Origin: Cryptomeria japonica
Taxonomy: Eukaryota; Streptophyta; Pinopsida; Cupressales; Cupressaceae
Length of the DNA: 64,000 nucleotides
Assembly: GCF_030272615.1 (NCBI RefSeq)
Contig: NC_081406.1
Span: forward strand, 469,950,400 to 470,014,399
Direction: 5' to 3'
Shown here: one piece after another, positions 22,960-34,226 of the stretch
How the letters are laid out: every line of letters starts with the position of its first letter
How positions within the stretch are numbered: the stretch's first letter is position 1
Notes under the pieces: model-generated
What the model saw: only the letters and a program-made list of their open reading frames with translations
Told to the model about the DNA's origin: nothing
Databases searched by the model: none
Position numbers and translations under genes: made by a program

Positions 22960-23055
22960 GTGGCATGTATGTGCAAATGTGTATGCACATGTGTATGTAT
23001 TTACACATGTCTATGCACATGTTTATGTGTGTACACATGTGTATGTACATGTATG
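22960..23055. repeat. Alternating purine-pyrimidine tract
   Basis: A run of related words such as ACATGTGTATG and TGTGTACACATG over about 95 bases, almost strictly alternating between purine and pyrimidine. Such tracts can adopt Z-DNA or cruciform forms. The overlapping Cys/Thr- and His/Met-rich frames on both strands are by-products of the repeat. Confidence 0.6.
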
Positions 23056-23329
23056 AATCTACATTACTTACAATTGGAACAAGAAGCCTCCAACTTTATA
23101 GAAATTATACAAGAACCTAAGGACCTTACTCAATTTGAAATAGTTCTCAGGCGGATTGAATAATTAAGTTCAAACAACTTTGATCCTCTATGTGTTGCAT
23201 TCACAAAAAATACCTTTATCTTGTTTTGCACTTCTCTTACTTCCAAACAATGAGGACATACCATTGTTTGAAAACATTTGTACTCTTCAATTATGTTGCT
23301 CCAAAACATTCATATTGAATGGTCCACGC

Positions 23330-23580
23330 ATCACAATTCAAAAGTATTAAGATTTTGAAACATTTGTGTGTCCTCGTTGGAGTACCTGAATGCATGGAAG
23401 GTGACGTGAGGCATAGTTAATGGAACTACAAGGAAATTTTCAAAGTGGTTAGAGGAAGTATGGAGGGAGAGCTTGGTGGATTGGGTGGCCGTGTAGAAAA
23501 ATGCCACGCGACGACCTCGGTCGATGGTACAAAATGACACAATTTCAACACCTCACACCAATGGAAAGGTTTTTGAGGTG
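23330..23580 (-). repeat. Right arm of the large imperfect inverted repeat
   Basis: The reverse complement runs CATTGGTGTGAGGTGTTGAA, GTGTCATTTTGTACC, CACCAAGCTCTCCCTCCA, CATTAACTATGCCTCACG, parallel to 20670-20960. The arms are clearly related but old. The minus frame 23331-23540 is this arm read in one phase. Confidence 0.6.
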
Positions 23581-24131
23581 TTCAATTGGCAAGGTTTTGA
23601 TTTGGGTACCCAACTCAATTGTGCTAAATTGATACATAAAAACTATTTTCATAAACATCATTCAATAGATGAAAACTATAGCATGTAGTTGTTCACACCT
23701 TTTCTCAATCATCCCATTACATGTGAATTGTACCAATATATCAAACTTCCCTTTCCAACCCAAAACCATTGGACTCTGTAAACCATTCAAGCATTGAATA
23801 TAAACATAACATATGAAATCATTTGAGACATTGAAACATTGGAGCGCTTGAACTATGCAAACCAATTAAGCATTGAATGTACATGTAACCATTGGAAGCA
23901 TTTGAGTCATTCAAACATTGAAACCATTGAAACACTGTAACCCTCAAACAATTGAAACCATTAACACATAATAGAGTATTCAAATTGGAATAAAAAGTCA
24001 TTAATCCCATTACTTGTATGTCACCAATCAATATATCTACCAATGTCTCTATTACATCAATTTCCACACATTGTGTGTAAGTATCAATCAAAATTGAACA
24101 AGAACTATTATCCAAAATGTCTTCTTAAACT
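23581..24131. other. Unassigned spacer with CATTGAAAC words
   Basis: No gene is seen. From 23780 to 23960 the words CATTGAAACC and AACCATTGAAAC occur repeatedly, the opposite strand of the TTTCAATG words at 21590-22830, so part of that repeat is present here inverted. Confidence 0.5.
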
Positions 24132-26687
24132 TCAATTGAAAAAACGAGGCAAAAAATTTCTTGGCCTTGATCCTGATGGCCTTGGTGTTGCAACAGGTGC
24201 CATGTTCTCATCAACATCAATTGACTCACTGGTACTCAATTCAAGTGGCATTGGACTGCAATATCCAGGGCTGGCAGCATAAGGTGGCAGCCCTACAATA
24301 TATTTCAAAGTACCAGGAAAAGTAGGCGATGGAGAAGTAGGTGAATAATTCATGCCTGTTGGAAAGTTGGGCAACATTGTGTTATTTAGATCTTGCATAA
24401 CAGGGTGTCAGTCGGGCAAAGGCATGGACAGAATGGACTCACTATTCAACAGCTTCTTTCTTGCCAACTCATGGACCTTCTCTGAGATTGCCCTTTCCTC
24501 AGCCTCATGTTCTTTCCTTGCATTATCTCACTGCATTTTTTCAGCCTTTTCCTTCTTCTCTAATTCCTTCAACCTTTCCTTTTCCTATTGCAAGATCGCC
24601 TTCTCCTTTCTCAACCATGCATTAGTTTCTTTGGCCAACAAACTTGTTGCCTTGTTTTCTTTTATCTGCTCTCTCTTTCTTTGTTTCCCCTCCTCTATTT
24701 CTCTACTCCTCATCTCTACAAACTTGACACCCATGACGAACTCATCAGAAGTTACCAACTACCCTCCCGACACTAAATGGATGCCAGTCAAAGCCCCCCG
24801 ACCACTTCTCTAGTTCACAATGTGAATGCGTAGCTTTAAGAATTGTGAAAATGTATTTAGCTATTGTGACTGAGGCATCTCACTTACTTGTGAATTTACG
24901 ATCTCCTCTTCCACATTACAATCTTGTGTTGCTTCTTGCGTCAAAGCTGCATCGTTTCTGTTGTTAGAGTCACCACAATCTACATATTAATGCACCATTT
25001 CTGGAATGACACTTTTTGGTGGTGAAGGCAAGCTAGATGCCCCCCGTTCGTCTTCATCTTCCAACTCAACACCGAAATTCGCCACCCCTTCCACCACCTA
25101 GGATGGTGCAATTTGGTCAGATGGAAGGCCAAGAATCTCATCCAAAGTGTCAACTGCAACTTCATCTATGTTGGTGGCTTCTTGTTCCATGTCAACTTGT
25201 GCAGTTTAATCCATTTGACGAATGGCTGCAATGTTTTCTGCAACCACTTCTGGGGAGACATGGACTCCCGAAAGGCTTAGCATGTTTTGCACTGCATATG
25301 CATCTTCCCCATCATTAATGTGTAATGTGGTACTGAGCTACATGTCTTGGGTGAGGGCATCAGGATTGAGGGGCCATATCCCCATCCTTGAATCCCATAG
25401 CAATGTTTGAAACAGTCAATGCCTTGGCCAAAGACTTGCTACTCAATTCTGCTAGTTCAGCCATCCTGATTTATAGATTGGGCAACCTTGCTATCCATGC
25501 GGCTCTTTCCAATTTGAAGTGTGTTTTGAATAGATAAAATACACTCACATCGAGTGGTTGCAATTTGTGTGAGCTGGCAATGTTAGCAATTCTATGCCCA
25601 ACCTCCTTGCCTCTTGGATGGTTGGAAATGCAACATGGTTGTCATGGCCATCAAATATCAACAACCACTTGTTTGTTGGTGATATACCCTCAAGGATGAA
25701 GCACTTGAAGTGGTGCAACTAATTCATGAATAGTTCCTTGGTCATCCATGCATGTTGTTGCGATGCCATGCAAGCACCATGTTCGCATTTAGATATGTAA
25801 TTCTATAACTGCATCTTGCCTTTGAATAGGTTGAACCCTAGAATGCTTTGTCCAGAAGAATTAATGTAACAAAGAATTGTGATCCACTCATGACTCTTCA
25901 GAAGTATATAAGACACGTTTCGGCTTCATTTCCTCGCAAGCACCCTCATTGCCCCATTTCTGGCAGTCATAACTCCGGTTTCATCATAGTTCCAAATGCA
26001 GGCATGACCATATGGATTAGCATCATATGCTTTTGATAATGTCTCGTAAAAAGAAGAAACAACCGTTGGTCTAAGACACAATTCCCGGTCTTTTTTGAAG
26101 CCTTCGGTCATTCGCAAGATGAGTTCACAATGTCTGGCCTTGAATCTAGACCATCATGAGTTGCTAGACGTGCCATCCTTGAAAGGCATTGGTCTACCCT
26201 CACAAATCTGAGAGACAATTGCCTTCAACTTTATGATTTCAAGGCCATGACTAGAGCCAACCATCTCTTGGCACCATTTCACAATCTCCTCTTCTTCTTG
26301 ATACGTGAGGATGGTTGGTGGACCTTTCTTGGACGTGGTGGTTAGACCACCCAACCATTTTGACAACGTTGCAATGGGGATGCCCCACTTCCTTGATGCA
26401 CCCCGTATGGACATGTCATTTTCCTCAACATCTTGGAGTGCACCTTCCATGTTTGCTTCTGACCACAACTTCTATTGTATTGTTACTTTTCTTGAATTTG
26501 AAGGTGGACTAGGTTTGTCCACCGTGGTTGGGATAGGATGTTCATTTGGATTGTCTGTTGCTGGGGGTATAGGGTCTACCTTGGTCTGAATAGGAGGTGG
26601 GGCTTCTGCTTCAACATTGAAAGTGACACCCCTTTTTTGTGAATGCAGCCTTGTGCATGTTGATCTCTTTGAAGCATGAGGAGACAT
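24132..26687 (-). pseudogene. Pogo/CENP-B-type DNA transposase, decayed
   Basis: Reading leftwards from a Met at 26685-26687 (MSPHASKRS): a basic, Pro-rich N-terminus; a stop; a pipsqueak-like helix-turn-helix with IRGASRKWGIPIATLSKWL (about 26350-26410); then a CENP-B-like domain (GPPTILTYQEEEEIVKWC, then SQICEGRPMPFKDG). The DDE_1 core follows with NYDETG (first Asp 25983-25985), LLIFDGHDNHVAF (second Asp 25650-25652) and, after a one-base shift, LQPLD (third Asp 25549-25551), about 34 residues after the second, which suits the DD35D pogo type. GIWPLNPDAL comes next. The C-terminal part has a Lys/Glu-rich coiled coil (24480-24740). In-frame stops, several consistent with C-to-T change, and shifts make it a pseudogene. 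Terminal repeats of the element were not found. Confidence 0.85.
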
Positions 26688-26789
26688 CTTGTCTGCATAG
26701 AGCAACATGAACATGAATGTTAGCCATGGAAACAACGTTAAATAAATATAGGCCACCATGACTGATATGAATAAGTTTATGTTAGCCAT

Positions 26790-29640
26790 TCAATCTTTTA
26801 TAAAGATTAATATCAACTATACTCTTTTGAATCCAAATACTCTAAGATCTAACCAACTAACTATGTCATTTTGTACATCGATGAGTGCTTATTAGTGCCA
26901 ACAATGATGCTTGATATGGAATGAATGTGAAATTACAAATTGAATGACAACAAGGTGCAACAAGTCAGCGGAGCTTGAATAGTAGGACTATGGTTCCCTT
27001 TTACGAAACTCAAAATTTTAGCAATTGTTTGATTGTTTTGTGTATTGGATACTGGTGCAGGAGCACCCTTCTAAGGACTCCCACCATTTGATTTTGTTGG
27101 GATTTTGCTTCTTTAAGAAGCCATGTAAATGTAATAAGAGCCAAGAGCTCATTGGTTTTGTTTAGGTCCTAGGTTCACAAGTATAGGTTGAGTTTTCTCT
27201 TGGAGTTGAGGGTATGTGTGCCTATTGGTGAGTTTGGGGTCCTTTTAGCATGGTTGTGTCCATAGAATAGCCTAATGTAGGCCTAAAAGTCAAGAAAAGC
27301 AACATTGCAAAAGTTGCTCAAAAGTTGCAAAAAGTTGCATGACAACTTTTCAAAGTTGTCATGCAACTTTTCCACCAAATAGGTCATAACCTTAGCTTGG
27401 CATTGGGAACCCTAACCCTAGCACACAAATTGAGGCTAAGACATTATAAATTGTTGCAAACCCTAAAATGATAGGTGGGGATGTCAGATTGTACGGAAAA
27501 AGGAAAAACTCCTTGATTGTGACTGTGTTTTTGTTGCCATTTGCCACAAATGGAGCAATGAAGGGTTGTTAATGGATTGTTCTATAACTTAAACCATATG
27601 GGGAGTCTTGTTGAGTGTTGACACATTCATTTTGAGCATTTAGATTAAGTTTGTTTCGCAAGTTTTGTTGTGTTTGTAAATATTTTGTAAGTTTCTTCCT
27701 TACTGTCCAGTTTTGGACTATTTTGTGTAAATGGGTTGACAACTCCTATCCCCATTGTGGAAACACCATAAAACCATGGGGAATAGGAGTGCAAACCCTG
27801 TATAGTATCTTAGAGGAAGCAGGGCCCTTGAAGATGCAGGAAAGCCTTTCAAAGACCCACTCCTAGGCGAGACTGGACTATGCCCGGTTAGGAAGGGTTA
27901 AGGTTGCAGAGGTTCGTGAGAGCAAGGAAGGACAAGGAAGGAGGAACCCTATGGAGGAGTTGTAGAGGGGTGTGTGGAGCATCATTGGTGAGAAGGAGGA
28001 GCTTCCACTAGTCTAGACAAAGTGGTGAAGACACCAAACCATAACTGTGACCCTAGCAGGCCTAAAAACCCTTAAAAACCCTCAAAAACCCTTAAATTCA
28101 CCTAGGGTAGTGTACGAACACTTGGGGTCCCAAAACTAGGAAAATCCTTGAGCCTTGGGAAAATGAATAGCAGTCCCTTTGGGGAGTTTCACAAGTTTTG
28201 GCATTGTTTGCAAGAGGAAGCCCTAAAAGTCTGGAATGGATGCCTAATAGGGGCTCATTCCTTGTAGCCCTATTTTGTAGGAAAAAAGCAAAATTGTGAA
28301 ATCGGTAACAAGAAGGATTGTCAAAACCTCTTGGGGGCACATGAGTGGTTGGAGAAACATGTCAAAGACCTATCCTATCCTTGCTAGGACCTGAGAAGGT
28401 GTAGGAAGAGTTAAACCCTTATTAGCCTATGTAAGGGTTTTTGAAGCTTGTGAGTAGGTGAGAGCTTAGGACAAGAATCACATGTTATTGGTGGGTGGAT
28501 TGGGCAAGGTCAAGGGATTCCACAAGAAAGGGAAGTCCTAGAGACCCTAGGGTGTGGTTGGAACACCTGGTGATCCAAGAAGAGGATCAAAGAGCACAGA
28601 CTAGGCTAGTCTATCCCAAGCCCTTTCCCATTAGATACTTGTTTTATTATTTTTTGTATTGGACACTTATTTCGGTATGGATTCATGGTCGAAACCTTCT
28701 GGGTCTTGTAGATGTGGGGGTGTAGCTAGACCATGTTCTTTCCAAAGAATTACTTGACTGTATAGACGGGAAGGGGTGCTTAGCTTACAATTAGGTTGGA
28801 TGTATATTTTGGTAAAAATCCATGATGGGATTTGTTCATCCACGTACGAAGCAGGCATTGCCAGGACAAGTTTTGAGAGCATTCTCAGACCTGAGGACCA
28901 TAGTTTTCTAAGAAAAATCTATTGATATAGTTGGTTTGCCATGATTGGAGGCTGAGTTTGAATAATTTTGAAAAGAAACAAGATTTTGTGGGGAAGACAA
29001 GATCATCACAGTGGTATGGACAAAGAAAGAATTGGTCAACATGATGACCATGCCTAGCTAACCACTCTTGATGTGCTTGGATTTGAGGATATGGGATGTT
29101 TATAGGCCATTTTGTGGGTGGAATAGCAGAGTGTTATGTGGGAAAAGTTTCATGGAGATAGTTCAGGATTTCATAATCAACATCGTCTAGAGATAGGGTT
29201 TCGACGAGACCTTCACTTGTTAGAATCTCATGGACCTTGAGATAGTTTTGCCTCTCATATTGATAATTTTTTACAATTTGATAGCGTTGATCTATGTTTG
29301 ACATTTCCATGCTCTGTTGTATCCATGTGCGTTGTTTGGAATGTATCATTGTCAATCTGCATCATACTATATATTACAAACTTTGCATGTGACCTCAAAA
29401 CATTACTTTAATCTGTATATACATACATGCACATTATCATATGTATATACATACATGTAGAGTAATTGGCATGCATTTCTACATGTTCTTTGAATTCAAA
29501 TATTATATTGGTATGGAATTGCTAAACACTTGTACATGTCTGTGAATGCAAATATTGAATTGGTCTGCAATTGCATAGTTAGTCATATGCCATTCTACAG
29601 ATTGACAGACATATATATGTATGAATAGTGATGCATGCAG
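26790..29640. other. Unassigned repeat-like DNA
   Basis: No recognisable gene. Its composition is richer in G than the flanks, with stretches such as CTAAAAACCCTTAAAAACCC (28060-28095). The short frame 29134-29355 minus (MTMIHSKQRTWIQQSMEMS and on) resembles a first exon or a transposase start, but I cannot name it. The stretch may be the inside of an old element; no LTR or polypurine tract was seen. Confidence 0.35.
27330..27371. repeat. Near-perfect palindrome, 20-base arms, 2-base loop
   Basis: The arms AAAAGTTGCATGACAACTTT-type (27330-27349) and their exact inverse (27352-27371) are separated by TC. Direct AAAAGTTGC repeats precede it (27305-27330). Confidence 0.9.
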
Positions 29641-29641
29641 T

Positions 29642-29643
<2 letters not shown>

Positions 29644-29697
<54 letters not shown>

Positions 29698-29729
29698 AAC
29701 TCTCTCTCTCTCTCTCTCACACACACACA
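29644..29729 (+). repeat. Compound microsatellite (CA)26 - (TC)9 - (AC)n
   Basis: An uninterrupted (CA)26 at 29644-29695, then TAAAC, (TC)9 at 29701-29718 and about five more AC units. Confidence 0.97.
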
Positions 29730-29882
29730 AATATACTCACAGACACATATATACGCAAATATGTTTCAATATATAAATGTATGCATATATATCTAACTTT
29801 ATATATAATCACATATGTCTGTGTGTTATTATATATACTCATTTGTATATATATAAATATATGTGTATATGTGTATGTGTGA

Positions 29883-29906
29883 GTGTGTGTGTGTGTGTGT
29901 GTGTTC
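29883..29906 (+). repeat. (GT)12 microsatellite
   Basis: Twelve GT units within ATGTGTATATG-rich DNA. With the (CA)26 tract some 190 bases upstream it forms a complementary inverted pair that could fold into a hairpin. Confidence 0.95.
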
Positions 29907-29987
29907 TTAAAGGTATTAATACATAATTGGAGCCCATATATATGTGGACCCCATAGAAAGGTATTCATACATATACAACCCACATAT

Positions 29988-29992
29988 ATGTG
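29988..29992 (+). repeat. Target-site duplication of element C, left copy
   Basis: atgtg directly before the 5' LTR; it recurs at 37443-37447 directly after the 3' LTR. Confidence 0.88.
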
Positions 29993-30362
29993 TGTATACA
30001 CCTAAAAATGGTCTAAAGATAATTAATTAAATAAGCAATTATCTAATTAATCCTCCTTCCCAATTTAATTAAATTCACTATGTAATTTGATCAAAATTCT
30101 CCTTTCATCTACTTATTAATAAATCTAAGGATTTATTAAATAGATTCATTTCATCCCTTTAATTAATTAATTCAAATTAATTAATTCCCTCCGTCCAAAT
30201 TCATTTCTTCTAAATCTCCTAATTAATTAAAACAAATCAATTATGAGTTGTTGAGATTAATTAGCTCTTTATTTGAATTTTTAAATTCAAATTCTCCTAA
30301 CTTCTACCACTCCTAAACCTAACCCATTCTACCTACCACCATGTCCCCTTTCATCCAACATC

Positions 30363-30422
30363 TTCTAGAACCTTTGTGACACTTGTCACTAAGTGTTCCC
30401 TTTCATCCATCCCCTTCTAGAA
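30363..30422 (+). promoter_or_regulatory. Two TTCTAGAA sites (heat-shock-element-like) in the C 5' LTR
   Basis: TTCTAGAA at 30363-30370 and 30415-30422 each fit TTCnnGAA, the paired core that heat-shock factors bind. They stand 148 and 200 bases before the TATA box. Both are kept in the 3' LTR (36824-36831 and 36875-36882), the nearer again 148 bases before its TATA. They lie in a duplicated stretch (CCCTTTCATCCAAC...CTTCTAGAA), so a non-functional origin is possible. Confidence 0.45.
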
Positions 30423-30569
30423 GCCTCTTGACACTTGTCACCATAGAGATGACAGATGTTCCCTTTAATCCAACCCCCTTTGCCATCCTCCTCCAATTTA
30501 ACCATTGATATCTTCAGATCAATCTTGACCGTTGATTCTTGCCACATCACCCCTAGCCTTGGAAAATCC

Positions 30570-30577
30570 TATAAATA
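30570..30577 (+). promoter_or_regulatory. TATA box of the C 5' LTR
   Basis: TATAAATA preceded by GGAAAATCC; the same site is at 37030-37037 in the 3' LTR and 50272-50279 in element D. Confidence 0.75.
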
Positions 30578-31022
30578 AACCTCATCTTGGAGCAATATTG
30601 GTCTCAATTTCATATCCCAATTTCATATCATGATGGATCCCATTTCATTTTTCATCTTATGCAGTGTTATTATAGGCATCTAGCTTCTAGTTTATCATTT
30701 TTAGCAATGTTATCATGCTCAATTTTAGCTTAAATCTTAGCTTAATCATGATAGATCAATCATTCATATAGTTTAATCATGCTATTCTTGCTAGATCATG
30801 CATTTTCTTCATTCAAATCCTCCATCTAAGTGTAGTCAAGTCACTGGATTTTGCATAATCCAATTTGAGAGCCTTTTTCATACTCACATTTACTAGGAGG
30901 CAATAAGTCGATTAGTTATGGTTTTTCATTTCATTGATTCAATTTACTAACCATTGCTTATAATTATTTATTGAGTGCATTGTGGTTGCAGGTATAGGTA
31001 CACTTCACAGAGCATGACATTT

Positions 31023-31040
31023 TGGCGCCCACCGTGGAGC
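31023..31040 (+). promoter_or_regulatory. Primer-binding site of element C
   Basis: TGGCGCCCACCGTGGAGC, three bases after the 5' LTR. The form TGG... pairs with a tRNA 3' CCA end; I do not assign the tRNA. Confidence 0.75.
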
Positions 31041-33380
31041 AGAAATCATCATTTTCGGCCTCTCAATCTTTAGCAAACTTCATCTCTGCCGGATCAGAAT
31101 CAGAATGTCGTACAAGTTGATTTTCCAACTCGTACGAACTACCTTTTAGCCTAGGATGACACTTCATCCTGACTCATACTAGGTATAATTCTGACTCGTA
31201 CGAGCTTTTACATTGAAAATTATTTATTCGTTCTAGCTCATTCCTGTGTCGTACGAGTTGATTTTCACTGTCGTACTAGAGCTAATTCTGTTTCGTATGA
31301 ATTTTTGGCTTCAAAATCTTATGTCGTACGAGTATGCTTTTATTCCTGTGTGAAATCTCATTTTTTGTCATACTAACTAGAAAAGAATGTTGTACGAGTT
31401 TCTGCATCTGTGATTTTTTGAAAAACTGCAAATTAGAATTTTCAAGTTTGTCTATACGTTGGTAATTTGCATTTTTGAAGGCCTTCTGGTCATTTTTAGC
31501 CCTTGAAAGCACTTGCATTGGGTTTTAAAATCTCATCAAAAACTCTTGGAGACCTTTCCAATGAGTTAAACGATTTGTAATTTTGAGTCCTGAGCAGAAA
31601 GTTATGCCTATTTGAAGTTAGGCTAAAATTTCATATAGTTTTTTTTGAAAATTTCATATTTCGGATCACTAATGCTAATCTTGTTATGTCTATGAGATAT
31701 TTGCAGCCTAACTCTTTTCTGCAGGACACTTGTCAAAGATACGCTTGGCAAAGACAAATTCAAAACACAATCATGACTACTAATGGATCTTTTTTGTAGG
31801 TTGCCTAAGGATTCAACAAAAACTTTGTGTATTCTTTAAGATTTTAAGGCACACTTCAATTTGGGCTTAAAGAAATGAACAACTATGTCTTATGTGCTTG
31901 TGATGATAGGCGAGTATGCTCTCAACTTTCTTAGGTGATCAGAAAGCTAGACTTATCTTTTTCTTTCATTAGTGCATTTCTTTAGCAGGCCTGCCCTCCT
32001 GAGGAGTTATTAACTCTTAGCCCTTAAGGCCGGTGAGAGGGGAACGACCTAAGTGGAACGGCTAACGCCAAGTAATCCAACCCACTATAAAATAAATGTG
32101 CTTTTGATGAAAATCAAAGCAACAACAGTGCTCGGGAATAGCTCTCCTTCATACCTTCGGGTATATCAAACCTTGGTTTTCAAGGCTAGGAGACCTTTTA
32201 ATTGAGTTTATACCCCGACGCGTCGAATGGATCCCTTACTAGTGCTGGTTAAAATAGAAGCTACCCGATTCACCTCCGAAAGGGTGATAATCTTTGTGCA
32301 AGAGAGATAGTAACTCTTCTAAGACACTTGCCATATCATGCCCCCATTAGTGTTTGGAGTCAGATAATACGGTGTTGAGAATCCATTGCATGAGACTCAG
32401 CGGTCATATTCTGATTAGCTATTGGGTGTGTACCTAAGTCAGCAAGCAAAGGTTTTCATTCTCAGCCAACTTCCTTAGGGTTTAGCTTGATTGGAGTCAT
32501 TTATCACATCATGTGTTTGCTATGTATTCATCCCTAAATTGAAAAATCAGACACTTAAAACTAGAAAACCAAAGTAAAACATCAAAATTCAGTGATCCAA
32601 ACTCAAACAAGCAAACAATTTTTATCACTGTTCAAATACCTATCGTACGAGTCAGAAGTCTCTATCATATTTCTCGATCCCCTGTCGTACGAGTCAAGAT
32701 ATTCTGTCGTACTACTTGATCTTTTGTCGTATGAGTCAAGTTTCTATGTCATACGAAACACTGCTTTACACATGAAGTCACTAGTCTGTCATTCTATTTT
32801 GTATCTCTTGTCATTCTATGATGCATAATCTGTCGTACGAAACTCTGCATCTGTCAGTCCAGAACTGTGTCTTGCATGCCTATTTCAGATTTATCATTTC
32901 TGCCTAATCAATTTGCAGTAAGCATAAACACCTGTTATCTGTCAATCTGTGCTTAGATTGTCTGCTTGGTTTGCTTGGTCAAGTTATCATTTGTCAAAAT
33001 CAGACTCTAGAAGATAAACACCCCAAGATTTTCAAAGTGTTCACCGCCAACAAGTTTAAGATCTAAACATCTCAAAGTGCATTATCACCCTCTTTGATAT
33101 ATTGATCGCTCAGCCAAAGTTTCTCATTAGGATCAATCATCCTTTATCATGAAACTGAAACATTTGGTCAGGATAATCTTGTCCCACATCATAGGATATA
33201 TTGTTCCTACTGGACCTAGTTCTTATCAAATCACCATCATTGCACTCCTAAATCGAAGATCAAAAAATTTGCGAAGTTTTAAACACTTGAATTCTCTTTT
33301 AGTGTCATATCACTCTATTGCCTTGAAATTGACAATTGATCACTTACCCAAAACAACATTTAGACAACTGAACCCCTGAA
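31041..33380 (+). other. Leader of element C with two motif clusters
   Basis: A long untranslated leader. Cluster one (31107-31398) has about ten degenerate copies of (G/C)TCGTACGAG; cluster two (32641-32841) about six. Between them lies a block (31900-32500) closely shared with element D (51260-51870), holding ATACC-TTCG-GGTAT at 32151-32164, a UUCG-type hairpin. The open frames in it (31282-31518 minus, 32592-32828 plus, 33149-33379 plus) show no recognisable protein. Confidence 0.7.
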
Positions 33381-34226
33381 ATGGAAACAGAAAAAATTGA
33401 AATAGCTGAAAATCATATCAACATGACATACCAAAGCAAAACACAAAGAAGAAAACATGACAAACCAACATATCAGAGAAATCAAACAAGTTCAAAATCA
33501 AAATCCAACTATCACAAGGATTTAAATACATCCCAAAAGAAAGGTGGCTCTTTTATGCACCTCTTAAAGAGATCCCTAAAGGATTTGGCTAAAGAAGATC
33601 AAAATCATATACTTATGTCTAGCAATGATCCATCCATCCATAAGCAAATTGACTCTCCAAAGGCATTTATTCCTACACCTCTTGAAAGCTTGCAAGAACC
33701 TTCCATAGCATCCTTGCCAAGCAATGCATCCAAAGATAAAGTTCCCCAAGCAATATCCATAATGGCCATCAAACCCATTTCAGAGGATCCTATTCAAAGC
33801 TCATCTCCAAGAATTGATTAATTGCAAAATCCCCATAACGCTTCCTTGCAAATTGAAGTCCTCATTCATAGAACGCTTGTTAAATGTGTCCTGATAGATG
33901 GGGGAGCTAGCTTGAACATTTGCTCTATGAATCTTGTTCGTGCTCTAGGCTATTCAGAAGATGCAATTGATCCCTAGAAAAGGATAAAAATCAAAGCACA
34001 TAATGAAGAAGAGCATTCATCTAAACGAATGGTGATATTACCCATCACAGTGGGACTCTTGCAAAAAGATACAACATGTCAAGTTTTAGACTTGGACCTA
34101 CCATACAATATACTCTTAGGGAGACCATGGATACAGGATATACAAGCTACTACATCAACCTATCATCAATGTGTCAAATTTCCCTATGAGGGATAGGAAA
34201 TCACAATATCAGCAGACTCAAATCCA
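33381..34226 (+). pseudogene. Short gag remnant and protease of element C
   Basis: A Lys/Ser/Gln-rich segment of about 146 codons (33381-33821) leads in the same frame into a retroviral-type aspartic protease: IEVLIH, then VLIDGGASLNI (Asp codon 33897-33899) and later CQVLDLDLPYNILLGRPWI. Elements D and E have the same protease with long gag before it; here the capsid and Cys/His finger regions are gone. In-frame TAA at 33819-33821 and TAG at 33975-33977 and 34194-34196 break it. The protease would release Gag and Pol proteins; this copy is unlikely to work. Confidence 0.75.

Larger units (their letters stand above)
20500..23330. other. Fold-back interior without a recognisable gene
   Basis: Between the inverted arms lie G/C-richer sequence (20500-21250), then TTTCAATG-rich tandem DNA, then an alternating TG/CA tract. 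The inverted arms suggest a fold-back DNA element or a local inverted duplication. The next stretch to the right carries a pogo-type transposase gene on the minus strand, but I see no shared terminal repeat linking the two. Confidence 0.35.
29993..31019 (+). repeat. 5' LTR of element C
   Basis: 1027 bases from TGTATACACC to GAGCATGACA. The first 260 bases are A+T-rich with TTAATTAA inverted words; two TTCTAGAA sites and then a TATA box follow. The 3' LTR and the LTR of element D match throughout. Confidence 0.9.

Noticed and set aside
24352-26589. Plus-strand frames over the transposase region
   Set aside because: The minus strand carries the conserved helix-turn-helix and DDE motifs; the plus frames are shadows.
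29503-30001. Open frames full of Thr-His or Cys-Val repeats on both strands
   Set aside because: They are translations of the CA, CT and GT microsatellites.
31023-31040. Assignment of the Gypsy primer-binding site to tRNA-Asp
   Set aside because: Only the first seven bases fit my recollection of a plant tRNA-Asp end, so no tRNA was named.
31107-32841. CRISPR-like array of TCGTACGAG words
   Set aside because: Spacing is irregular, repeats are about 10 bases and degenerate, there are no cas genes, and the region is a plant retrotransposon leader.
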